Origin: Hydractinia symbiolongicarpus
Taxonomy: Eukaryota > Cnidaria > Hydrozoa > Anthoathecata > Hydractiniidae
NCBI RefSeq assembly: GCF_029227915.1
Contig: NC_079878.1
Location: 12,340,001 to 12,404,000 of the forward strand
Direction: 5' to 3'
DNA: 64,000 nucleotides
Shown: piece by piece, positions 22,404-32,000 of the stretch
Layout: each line of letters begins with the position of its first letter
Position numbering within the stretch: position 1 is the first letter of the stretch
Notes under the pieces: model-generated
Databases searched by the model: none
Told to the model about the DNA's origin: nothing
Seen by the model: the letters and a program-made list of their open reading frames with translations, nothing else
Position numbers and translations under genes: made by a program

Positions 22404-25056
22404 ACTAGCTGTTTCCCGTGGAAGAATCCACTGTATTCCATTTAATTTATGTAGCAGATATATGTCCATCAAAAAACAAACAATACAGCAGTGCGCATCT
22501 TACATCTGCATTATTATATAAATGACCAAAAAAATTAAAGGTTTTCAACAACTGCAGTATATATGTGACATTTAAAATCTAAATCTGCTAAAATTACTTG
22601 CTCTGACCATTTGACAAATGCGAAAATTATTTGGAAAAAAGTTTTTAAAAGCATTTCAACATACATCTCACCCATAAAATTTAAATCACTCAAAACGCCA
22701 CACATCAACTTCTGATCAATGTCAAACACAAATCTCTCTCATTGTATATGTTAAAATCAGTTAGTTTATTGCAAACCCTGCCAAAGGTTGACACAAAATG
22801 TGAAAAATAAACAATAAATTTTGCCTAAGTAGAAATTTTTATCTAAGGTGTTAAAAAGGGATTTGCAAGGATAAATTATAATGCAATAAAACATTATTTG
22901 ATATATTGCATATGGTCCTTCCTCACCAAACTTTAGACAAAATGCCAACAAAAAAAAGGTGTTTAAACCTAAAATTAATAAAGTCCTTTTAGCAATTTGC
23001 ATGCTGTTTTACCATCAATAAAGTAAACAAAATTTCAAATCTCACATAGTATTCTGTCACAAATTTTCATAAAATATATATATAAGTCATAATGAGTCAT
23101 GTTAAACAACAGCAATCAATCTGTATATAAGTTCATTTTATGTCAATTTTTGCACCAATTTTGCAACACAAAATACAAATTCTAAATAATACTAAAATCT
23201 CTTATTTTGGTCCTTCGCATACCGACGGTCTCCCACAAAAGTTTAATCAAAATGTAAAAAATGAGAGGTAACAACAAAATCAAAGTTTGCAAAATTTAAT
23301 TATTTTGGTACATATATCTACTGCATATGCCCTCTAAAACAATATTTTAATCCAAAATGCCTAAGAAAGACAGTTTGCAACAAAAATCAGTTATTTCGAT
23401 AATATTGCATACACTCTTTTCTCACAAAAGCTTCACAAACTGTAAAAAAAAGAATGGTTGTAGGGAGTGCTTCTGATTCAACAAAAAAAGTTTTTTTGAC
23501 ATATTGCATCTGGCCCTTACCCATTAAATCTTACACAAAATTTCCAAAACTATGTACGATTTAGAACACATCAAATTTAAATCGAGAAGGATCAGTCATT
23601 TCGATATATTGCACGAAGTCCTCCCCAGTAAAAATTTATACAAAATATAGAAAAAAAAAGCTTGCAAGGTGTAAAATTGAATTCTTCTTCTGTGTATATA
23701 TATATGGTCCTTCCTCGCAAAATTAACATAAAATGTCAAAAAGGTTCAGATATAACATCTAACACAACAAAAATCAGTTCTATCAGTATATGTAATGCCA
23801 TTGTCTTCCACCAAATGTTCCCCTTAAAGTTTCACAGACACAGCCTGTAAATTAAAAACAACTAAGATCAGGTATTTTGGTCTATTTCATACCATTCTGT
23901 TCCAAATAAGTTATAAAATGTAAAAATTGAGTGATAAAACAGAAATTTGCAAAATTCCATTTTTTTATATGCATGTATATTATATGCCTTCTACAACAAT
24001 AAGTTAATTCAAAATGTCAAAAAGAAGAAAAAAATAGCTTACAAAGAGTATAAAATTAAAATCAACAAAGTAGCTCTTTTGGTGTATTAAATATAAGCCA
24101 TACGCACAAAAGTTTACACTAAATGTAAGAAAATGGTTGTGTTTAGTAATTCTAAATTAAGAAAAGTCAGTTCTTTTAGCATGCTGATTAAGGGGTTTGC
24201 CCACAAATTCTTACATGAAAATGTCAAAACCACAATTTGAAACAAATTAAATTTACATTTTAAAAATAAGTAATTTCTGAACTTTATTTTCAGAATATTT
24301 GGAGGAAAAGAACTTCGCAAACCAAAAAAAACCAGGAAAATGTTTAAAATCTTCAGGGTTAATAACGTTTGATGGGTTTTGTGGGAATATATATACTGGG
24401 AATCTTTAGTTTAAAGCTAGCATTAGCTAGCTACAGCAGCTAATAGCTAGTCACTTAAATATAAACTGGAGACTTAGCTAGGTATAAAGAACATGGCTAC
24501 ATATATATATATATTCCTAGCTAGCTAGCTAGTTGTTGGTGGTGGTTGGCTTTTTATGATGCTAGCTATAAAACATGTCTGGCAACAATAATATAATCAA
24601 AACTGAAAATAAAACATGAAAAAACCTTACAGAACCTTGCTATGATTAGTTTATAAAACCATGCTCTTCTTCAAATGTTTTTTTAAAGATTTATTTTGAA
24701 TGAAAGAGTAGAGAATACTCAAAAAGAACAGCCATCTTTTTCGTAAACACAATTTCCGTTTTATGCTAGGAACTTCATTTAACAGTCCGTATGCTTTGTG
24801 AATATCTAATACCGTTTCATATGTAGCGATACCTATATATATATGCTAACATAGAGTTTTTTGGCATAAGGGTATATATATTTATATCGTTATTAGCAGC
24901 GGGTTATATATTTACACCTTATGTGCGATTTCTATGAAGTACATCCCTAATCTTTTTAGTTAAATTTTAGCGTACAGCCACGTCATAAGAAAGTAACCCG
25001 TGATTTCCGTGTCGTGGACTCACAGTTTTAGTCACGCAAGGGAATTAATATATAAG
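22404..25056. mobile_element. 2.65-kb AT-rich insertion splitting the integrase
   Basis: Integrase coding similarity ends at 22403 and resumes at 25057, so this DNA arrived after the Polinton. It is much more AT-rich than the element, has no gene I can support, and holds a degenerate tandem array (about 22.79-24.22 kb) followed by TAGC-rich simple repeats (24.41-24.56 kb). Both edges carry TATA-like sequence (left TTATATAC, right AATATATAAG), possibly a short target duplication. I see no convincing terminal inverted repeats. A non-autonomous transposon carrying internal satellite is the simplest reading, but the class is unknown. Confidence 0.65.
22780..24230. repeat. Degenerate tandem array, unit about 95-100 bp
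   Basis: A motif resembling TTTACACAAAATGTCAAAA recurs at roughly 22795, 22940, 23250, 23350, 23437, 23535, 23640, 23730, 23915, 24010, 24120 and 24215, mostly 90-110 bp apart. It is usually preceded by a variant of TTTCGATATATTGCATATGG. Units differ a lot from one another. The unit length is my estimate by eye. Confidence 0.6.
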
Positions 25057-25268
25057 ATGCTACAACCCGGCGAGGAGCATGGTGATAAAAAAGACGCGCA
25101 ACTGAAGCCTTTAGGAGCAAAAAGACGTACAGACTTGATCGTATTGTAACAGGTACGAGATTGTTATACTATTTGGCAGATGGGCCTGATCGGAGTTTTG
25201 TATCAGAGGAATTGATGCTGATCCCGGAGGATGTTCAGGTGCCTCCAGAGTATGTAAAAGAATTGTAA
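25057..25268 (+). pseudogene. Polinton integrase, C-terminal part
   Basis: Coding similarity resumes with LQPGEEHGDKK at about 25060 and, after a frame change near 25130-25150, ends in LLYYLADGPDRSFVSEELML and a stop at 25266-25268. This is the tail that should follow the LPDDGLYLY end of the N-terminal part, on the same strand 2.65 kb upstream. In the family this basic, beta-rich tail follows the catalytic core and probably contacts DNA. It converges on the MSV199-type gene. Confidence 0.75.
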
Positions 25269-25282
25269 TATTTCTCGATTTT

Positions 25283-25307
25283 TTTTGTGTGTTATGAACA
25301 CACAAAA
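25283..25307. terminator. Hairpin between integrase and MSV199 gene ends
   Basis: The perfect 11-bp arms TTTTGTGTGTT and AACACACAAAA surround ATG as a 3-base loop. It lies between converging stop codons (25268 on plus, 25318 on minus), which suggests a 3'-end function. Arm ends match the TTTTGT...ACAAAA pattern of other junctions. Confidence 0.5.
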
Positions 25308-25317
25308 CCACGCGTCT

Positions 25318-26133
25318 CTAAACTTCTAATGCTGGATCAACCAGGTCGTATGAGTCGTCGCGAGTAAGATCAATAAGCCTGAAGTGGCATATATAGCGCT
25401 CCATATGACCCTCTTCCTCGAATCGATTAAACGCATGCATGCCATTGGCGTTATCAATAACAACGATCTCTTCAGACTCTGGATATTGAAGCCTGATCAA
25501 CCTCCTTTTCTTTAAAATACCACGTCTTTGTACGCGGGCGCAGTAATAGGGAAGATGATGGTATTTATCATCATCAGGTGTTGTATGTTTACGAAAAATC
25601 ATAATAACATTATCCTTCCCTGGATTATAAGCATGTGGTACATATCTTTGACGGAGTCCTGCAATCTCTAATGTTCGAAGGTCAAGCTGATTTTCTCGCT
25701 CCTGAAGATCCTCCTCAAGGTTAGCGATAGTTAAATCCCTTTCCTGAAGATCATCGCTGAGTATTGCCAGAGCTTGGCGATTCTCTTCAATGATTTCTTG
25801 TAATTTTTCAATTCCTTTAGACGCCAGCATTCTCATAATTTCAAGAGCCTTTGCTTTTCTTGAATGTACACAAATCTCAAGAGCATCATCCAAAGAGATG
25901 AATATCGTGAGCATTTTTAGTTTCCTTTGTCCCGGCATGGTATGCCGGGTTCTGACCATTTAGCTCTACACGCGTCTTCTCCACTATATTTAGCGCTCTA
26001 CAAGATGTTCTTATATCAATAATTTCCAAGAATCTCCCAAGATCAGCACGTTTAAAAAAAAGGCTGATTTTGCGCATTGAAGAGTCTCAATGGCTCCAGC
26101 AGGTAATGTGTTAAATTCAACAAGACAAGACAT
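25318..26133 (-). pseudogene. MSV199/DUF3627-domain protein, frameshifted
   Basis: Reading starts at 26133 (context AATAAAATG) and runs about 271 codons in three frames. The N-terminal part (ADLGRFLEIIDIRTSCRAL, then LDDALEICVHSRKAKALEIM) fits the MSV199 fold, a KilA-N relative known from large DNA viruses. A Glu/Gln-rich coiled coil follows (EDLQERENQLDLRTLEIAGL), then a C-terminal module with IMIFRKHTTPDDDKYHHLPY and ANGMHAFNRFEEEGHMERY, typical of DUF3627. One frameshift is in the run of eight A at 26051-26060 and another is near 25905. Such proteins are thought to bind DNA; the exact role is unknown. It is a recurring gene of this Polinton type in invertebrate genomes as far as I recall. 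Confidence 0.75.
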
Positions 26134-26141
26134 TTTATTAT

Positions 26142-26321
26142 TTACATTAGCCTAACCAGGGTCCATATCATTAGGACAGATATAAAAAAATACTTATTAT
26201 TCTTTTCCCTTTCTAATGCATCATGAAGAGCATCGTCAAGAACCTCTATGCTCCGCTTTAAATTATATATTTCTTCATGACAATTTTCCAATTGCCTTTC
26301 CAATGTTCTGATATATGACAT
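26142..26321 (-). CDS. Small coiled-coil membrane protein (59 aa)
   Basis: An intact frame from ATG 26321 to TAA at 26142-26144. The start is in AATAAATG, and its TAA is the stop codon of the ATPase gene just upstream, so the two are directly abutted. Residues 5-40 form a charged heptad-like helix (LERQLENCHEEIYNLKRS). Residues 44-58 are hydrophobic (YFFISVLMIWTLVRLM) and probably span a membrane. Too short for family recognition, but the packing, start context and clean frame argue that it is real. Confidence 0.65.
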   Translation of the reverse strand: MSYIRTLERQLENCHEEIYNLKRSIEVLDDALHDALEREKNNKYFFISVLMIWTLVRLM

Positions 26322-26918
26322 TTATTCTAGAACAGCCCAAGTCCGAGGGTGATCGAGTCTAATATACAAGCACGCGTGTTTGGACTTTTTCAACTGATTC
26401 TTTATAGGCTCCCAATCCGAAATCATATTCGTTTCCTCATCAATTAATTTTAGGTCCGATCTTTCGTGTGGATACCACATGAATAAAATTTTTTTCTGCC
26501 GACGGAGATTCTTCGGTAAAGCGGTATAGCTTTGAGTTAAGACATAACGAATGCTTCCTGTGCCTCCCGCTAATGGCGAGCTCAAGTAAGGGTTGCCTTC
26601 GTTTATCCATTTTTCGTTAGCGATAATGTCGTCGATAATAAATAATGTTTCTTCACTGGCGAGGATATTTGAAACCCCATCGATCCATTCGAACAAATTA
26701 TCTCGTGGTTCTACTAGAAATACATAGGGGTCCTTCCAGAGGCAGGACCTCTCCAAGTAAGTGGTGTTCCATCGAATTGTTGGGCAGAGTATCACGATAT
26801 TTTGAAAGTAGTGCCTATACTCCTTTTTGAGCAAGCCCAGAACGCGCTAAGTCTTCCCACAACTCGTAGGGCCCGTAAATATGGCTGTGTGAGGCTATAA
26901 TACAATATCCAAGGTGAT
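26322..26918 (-). pseudogene. A32-like genome packaging ATPase, start lost and two stops
   Basis: FtsK/HerA-type ATPase that pumps viral DNA into capsids. Walker A is AIFTGPTSCGKT near 26850-26885 and Walker B is TLFIIDDII near 26628-26648. The downstream part carries a likely arginine-containing SIRYVLTQSYTALPKNLRRQ segment. The expected start at 26918 reads AATAAATC rather than AATAAATG. TAG codons occur at 26895-26897 and at 26847-26849, the latter directly after the Walker A Thr. The remaining 170 codons are open. The gene is therefore inactive although its core is well kept. Confidence 0.85.
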
Positions 26919-26924
26919 TTATTC

Positions 26925-26952
26925 TTCATGTATACCCACGGGTATACATGAA
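26925..26952. promoter_or_regulatory. Palindrome upstream of the ATPase gene
   Basis: The 13-bp arms TTCATGTATACCC and GGGTATACATGAA flank 2 bases. The palindrome begins 7 bp before the former ATPase start (26918) and lies after the stop of the next gene upstream (26965). A promoter or 3'-end role is inferred. Confidence 0.5.
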
Positions 26953-26964
26953 ACTTGTGGTTGC

Positions 26965-27216
26965 TTACTTAGATTTTGGTACGATGGAAGCGGGCAACCA
27001 TCCCTTGCTCACTGCCATCTCACGGCTTCCTCGCCCTGCGGTAAAATACGCGATCATTTTCATCACATCGCTGGTATCCAACTTAGTCGAAGGACTCGAG
27101 ATCCCAAGGAACTTCTTCCCAACCATAGCATATCCAATTGTGAACCCAAGGTACACGACTGTTTCATAGATCATATCAATGATTTCCTTTTGCTGCGGGG
27201 TAACATTTGTAGACAT
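26965..27216 (-). CDS. Small Polinton membrane protein (83 aa)
   Basis: An intact frame starting in AATAAATG at 27216. A polar start (MSTNVTPQQKEIIDMIYE) leads into a hydrophobic segment (VVYLGFTIGYAMVGKKFLGI) and a polar C terminus ending KGWLPASIVPKSK. The single membrane span and place among packaging and virion genes suggest a structural or assembly protein; I cannot name it. The palindrome ATAAGCTTAT (27222-27231) lies 6 bp upstream. Confidence 0.6.
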   Translation of the reverse strand: MSTNVTPQQKEIIDMIYETVVYLGFTIGYAMVGKKFLGISSPSTKLDTSDVMKMIAYFTAGRGSREMAVSKGWLPASIVPKSK

Positions 27217-27227
27217 TTATTATAAGC

Positions 27228-27568
27228 TTATCGCATGTAAAAAATATCAATACCTGCCTTAGGCTCCTGCCTCACACTTGGTTGCTGAACCGCTGGTGTA
27301 GGCTGCTGGGTAACCGCGGATTTTCTACGAGTAAAATAGTAGACCCCGCCTATGCAAACTATTATAGTGACCAGGCCTTCAGCGCCATATATATATCCAC
27401 TGCTTGCTGGATAGAACTGGTTTTAACTGGAGTAACAACAGCACCCTTTTGTTGTTTAAGATCTTCCTTCCTCTTTAGTGCTGCCAACTTGTGCCCTTGC
27501 ACGACTCTCCCTGGGTGCTTTACTGGTTTTGTATTTACCCTCTCTTCTTGCGGTTGTTCAGTGCTCAT
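27228..27568 (-). pseudogene. Small Polinton protein with membrane segment, frameshifted
   Basis: It starts in AATAAATG at 27568. The first frame is a basic, Lys/Gln-rich region (KLAALKRKEDLKQQKGAVV). A frameshift near 27380 separates it from a hydrophobic span (GLVTIIVCIGGVYYF) and a Pro/Gln-rich tail ending GIDIFYMR with a stop at 27228-27230. About 113 codons overall. No known domain. Confidence 0.55.
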
Positions 27569-27574
27569 TTATTA

Positions 27575-27600
27575 TTATGTGTACCCAGGAGTACACATAA
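27575..27600. promoter_or_regulatory. Palindrome upstream of a Polinton gene start
   Basis: The 10-bp arms TTATGTGTAC and GTACACATAA are separated by 6 bases and lie 6 bp before the start at 27568, in the 42-bp gap to the upstream gene. Confidence 0.5.
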
Positions 27601-27610
27601 AAGATCTTGA

Positions 27611-28454
27611 TCACTCATTCAGGTATTGATATATCACGGAGGGCTTTAAACCGTTTCTTATTTGATGAATATGTGGGACCCTTACTAAATTACATGCTTG
27701 TGGTGGAAATCGATCAGCTGCTGGTGTCAGGATTTCCAAAGCGCGTGAGTAGGAGTCACCGTAGATAACACACCAATCCGTGTACCGCGATTTTATTCTG
27801 TTATTACCTAATGAATCTAACATGATGCTTCCCATTTCAAACACTTCGCGATTGTGCATGTATATCTTTGATAGAATATTTCCCATTGTTTCTTGCTCCT
27901 CCTTAATCTCTCTATTCTCATCAGTGGAATTTGAGAGCTGGGTATGATTTTAGTGTGCGCCACAAAAAGCAAAGGAGCGAGGAATCGACCAAAGGCTGTG
28001 TAAACCAATATACCAAGATCAGTCATGGATTCTTTTATTATAGGATCGTTTCTAAGTCATGACGGAGAGCCTCGGGACTATCAAGTGGTATAATATTTCC
28101 TATTGCCTTAGTATACATACTTATTGCATGGGTACTGAGAGCCAAGGCAGTCTTCTCTCCTTTCTCATGGAGATCGCGCTGAATATACTCATCATATATT
28201 TTCTCAATAACTTCAGGCGATGCGTTATCCAGGAAACATTCGCTGTATTTTTTCGGCAAAAAATGTAGCTTGGATTTGCGGGCTTCTTTGAGAACTTGAC
28301 GCTTATCTATGGGTTAATCAACAGCCTCTGCTGGTGTATCGTCGAATATTTCTGCTAAGTTGTGAGCCATGTTTATTACACGTCTGTACCGATAAAAACA
28401 AGCAATGATTACTACGTATGGGAGGAGTATAGATATCATTAACAATAACTCCAT
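27611..28454 (-). pseudogene. Polinton protein of unknown function, several breaks
   Basis: It starts at 28454 in AATAAATG with a hydrophobic segment (LLMISILLPYVVIIACFY), in frame with a second Met at 28370 that has a similar context (AATAAACATG). A TAA at 28314-28316 interrupts the frame. It continues through LPKKYSECFLDNASPEVIEK, then shifts frame near 28040 into LGILVYTAFGRFLAPLLFVA and again near 27900 into MGNILSKIYMHNREVFEMGS. It ends with PSVIYQYLNE at 27611-27613. About 280 codons if joined. It has a membrane anchor and a mixed globular region; no family recognised. Confidence 0.55.
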
Positions 28455-28966
28455 TTATTTGCAGCTTTGTGTACAAGGGTGGTGCCTCGCAACACCTTTG
28501 AATAAAGCGCTAAATTACTCTGATATGAATCGATAGCTTTTCGATTGGTTTTCATTTTCACAATGGCTGCATGTTGGTATAATGTAACCGCGCGAGCTGT
28601 ATCTCCCTACTGGGTGGGGCACCGTTTTCTCGATATTTAATAGGGATTTTGTGATCGAATTCCCACTGCCCTCGATTGCTCCAGCACATACCATCTGAAT
28701 ATTGAGCCTGAATATGCTATCTCAGTGTCATTGTTTAAGGCATGGCGAATCCTATTTAGAATGAGGTGATGCATATATCCAAGGAAATCGCATTCCTTAC
28801 AATGGCCATGTTGTTTCCCATGGTGGCATTTATTGCGTTCCCTTGTCGCCTTCATGCCATCGAGGCATTTGATGCACCATTTTATCCATTCGCCATTCTG
28901 TTGGATCTTAAAATTATTAAAAGATAAAGGTTTTTTACAGCTTGTACAGCATTCAGTATCCTCCAT
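28439..28966 (-). pseudogene. Zinc-binding HNH-type nuclease-like protein, broken
   Basis: The first frame, from ATG 28966, is Cys-rich (CCTSCKKPLSF, CIKCLDGMKATRERNKCHHG, HCKECD), suggesting two or more zinc sites. After a frameshift near 28690 the other frame reads WEFDHKIPIKY (28636-28665) and LHYTNMQPL, the DH...P and N-QPL pattern of HNH endonucleases. The codon after QPL is TGA where a Trp is usual in this motif. Coding remnants run on past 28.5 kb; my end point is the last plausible stop and overlaps the next gene. A DNA-nicking or repair-like role is inferred from the motif. Confidence 0.6.
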
Positions 28967-28972
28967 TTTTTG

Positions 28973-28997
28973 TTGTATATACTATCAGTATATACAA
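28973..28997. promoter_or_regulatory. Palindrome between polymerase and HNH-like gene
   Basis: The perfect 11-bp arms TTGTATATACT and AGTATATACAA flank 3 bases in the 53-bp gap between the polymerase stop (29020) and the HNH-like start (28966), 7 bp before that start. Confidence 0.5.
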
Positions 28998-29019
28998 ACT
29001 TTGGGACAAGAGTCATCAC

Positions 29020-32000
29020 TTATAATTGTAAAGGCTTTGTGTGTATAAGATCCTCGAGCACTATCCTCTTATCGTAGAACGCTGATAGACCAAGCTTGTT
29101 TTGTTCATACGTCACCATGCCTTGGTTATATACCCGGAATCCTACATTTTTTGCATTATCCAGCTCTCCTTTTAATGCTCCCATATACATCAACCACGTC
29201 ACTTCGTTCTTGGTGCCATCTTTACCTTCGACGAAATAACACTTTGCGGTCAATGCAACCATCCTCGAACTGATGAATTCTTCTTGGAACAGCCCTCCGG
29301 TTCTACTTGAATATTTATCGTTGACTAGCCAGTTTTTAACATCCTCATCGTACTGGTTGATTAATTCAGGACGAACAACATCACGTAAGTTATCTCCAGA
29401 GATTGCAAAATAAGCACTATCGGTATCCATATACACATATTCAAAATTTCGTCGATCTACGTACTTATCCAGGAAGTCATAGTAAAATTCGAGCATCCGC
29501 AGCTTGGCCAATTGATATACATATATCCCGCATTGGTACGATTATTTACTCCGCCTTGTTTACTCCGCCTTACTTCGTACGCGTCTCCAATTTCTTCAAG
29601 ATCCTCCAAATATGGGCTCCTGATTGCCGCATCTACTACCTTTTCATCCTTTGTAAATGTGGTATTGTTATGTCTCGCCAAGTCCTCTATCATTTTCAAA
29701 TAAAAAGAATTACCCTTTAGCTTGGCTGTATCGCCCGCAATACGTTTATCAGGGTTCTTATCAGCTTGGCGCCGCGTTCCCGCTATTTCTTCCGGGAACC
29801 AGGCAAATGGTTTACCGCGTTTGTATTTGAGTATTTGATAGCAAGCCGTAATTTTTAAACCATGATTCAGGTACCATTTAAGCAGGTCAGTACAAAGCAG
29901 GATCTTCTCCGCTTTCATCACTCCAAACAGCTTCCTGGTACCCGGAATACGTCTTCTCCCGGTCTTGTTTAAATAATCGTAAATATGCTGCGGAATTTGA
30001 TTGTCAGCGATCTCTCTAACCACAAATAACGGAGACATCTTGCTGAATTTTTCGTACAAATCAGTAGGCACCTCAATATCAACTTGAGCAAACCCGAAGA
30101 GCGATCTATCGAGAATGTCTCGCACCAGATCATCTATTTTTTTTAGCAGGGTCTGCCATTTTTATCAGCTTCTCCTTGCCACAAGGGAAATCTTTGAGTA
30201 GGGTGCTAGGGTAAAGCATATTGGCGTCATATCCTAGGATGGTTCTGCATTTTTTCGGTTCGTAATAAATATGCGATCTGATACCTGTTACATCGCTCTC
30301 ATGGTACCTGCAAAATACGATCGCGGGGCCACCTACCATGCCCGTTTGGAGGAGTTCATAGGCCTCTTTCTTTGTACATAGTGTACAAGATTTTTGAACT
30401 TGTTTACAATCCTCGCATCGGGCTTTGGTGCAACGAGCCTCACTTTATGCTTACAGGCATCACCTGGGGCATAAAGCTGCATATCATGGTTCAACCGCAA
30501 GTATTTATTCAGTACATACCGCATCCAAACACCCAGAATGCTCACTTCATCTTTTAAAATGTCAATCTCATCCTCGTAGTATGTATTGCAGGTCTTTTCG
30601 ACGGCCTCGATAAATGGTATTATGTTCGCCATATTGTATTCAGCCAAACAATCAAGCATCGTGACGAATTCTCTTTTAAAAACTCATATCTGAACGTCTG
30701 GTAATCTTCGTGTGAGAGGGTGTTTTTACCACTGAGTGTGCTATAAAACGCCTCATGATCGACTGGGCCCACATGGTTCAACTTTTCGTAGCAGGACAAC
30801 CACTTGTACGGAAACACTAATTTTTTGAGATCACAATCCAATGACTTGCAGCATTTTTCATAACTCAGGCTTGGTGCGAGGAAATTCCTAATATCGATGA
30901 ATTTGAACCTTGAGGTGGTTAGAAACATGTAATCGTTGTCCTTTTTCGCCACTTTGATATTATCATCATCCGCAATTCATTCGACAAAATACCGCTTTAT
31001 CATGTTTATATCGTACTTGCCACTGTTAAAGCCTATCACCGTCACTTGATTTAGCCATTCGTGCCAAGCATTTTGTGTTTGTTTCTTGAATACCCTCTTA
31101 ACTTTGGGCCGATTTTCACACTCCCAAGCAGTGACAAGATTGTACCCCAGCCCCCGAATATGATCCTCTTTAAATTTAGTACGATTGAAATTATTTTTAT
31201 CGGCATTGGTTCGCTGTGGTTGACATGGGCATCCATGCCATTTGAAGCCGTGGCATTCGTATACTGTTTTTGTCTGAGGATCATACCTATCAATCTTGTA
31301 TACAGCCTTACCACCGTCGCGTATCACACGTTCTCCCCCATGCCCACAAAGAGCATGATGTATATACCTACCTGTTTGCTTTGACATGGCTTCAATCCAT
31401 TGGCATGCCGCGTAACTGAAACCCTTATCGGGATAGAATACCTTTTCAGAGCTACTCTGCATCCGTTCGATCTTTTCACCTTTGTAAATGATCTTGGTCT
31501 TGATACCTTCACATTCATTTTGTTTGTGTCGTGTGAGGTTCTCCGATCTGTTGAATCTTTGTGTACAAACCTCGCATTCCCATGCTGCGTTAGGACCTCC
31601 ATTTTCTTTATATGAAAACAGTGAACACCTAACATACCAATGTTGATCGTGTCTAAGTCTTTTTTGTATTGGCCTTGTCCATATACGAGACGCCATGGGG
31701 CCTTGTCGAAGTTTGCCTTTGGTTCGAATACTCTGATATTAATTTCAAATCATTTAGCGATGCTCTCCAAGTCCACGAGCCTCGTAGCACATACATCCTC
31801 CCTCTTTAGATTATGGCCCTCGTAGTACTCGAGGGCTAATTTGAGGGCCTCTTACGTAATATGTTTTTCACGTTGCTTTCGATTCTCGCGGTAATGAACG
31901 GCCAAGCATCTCCAAAAGCATAGGCTGTCCGTTCTTTCGTCTGTCTTGTCAAAACTATAAATGCACCTCTTGATGCGCAACCAGCCTGGCAAAGGTCCAC

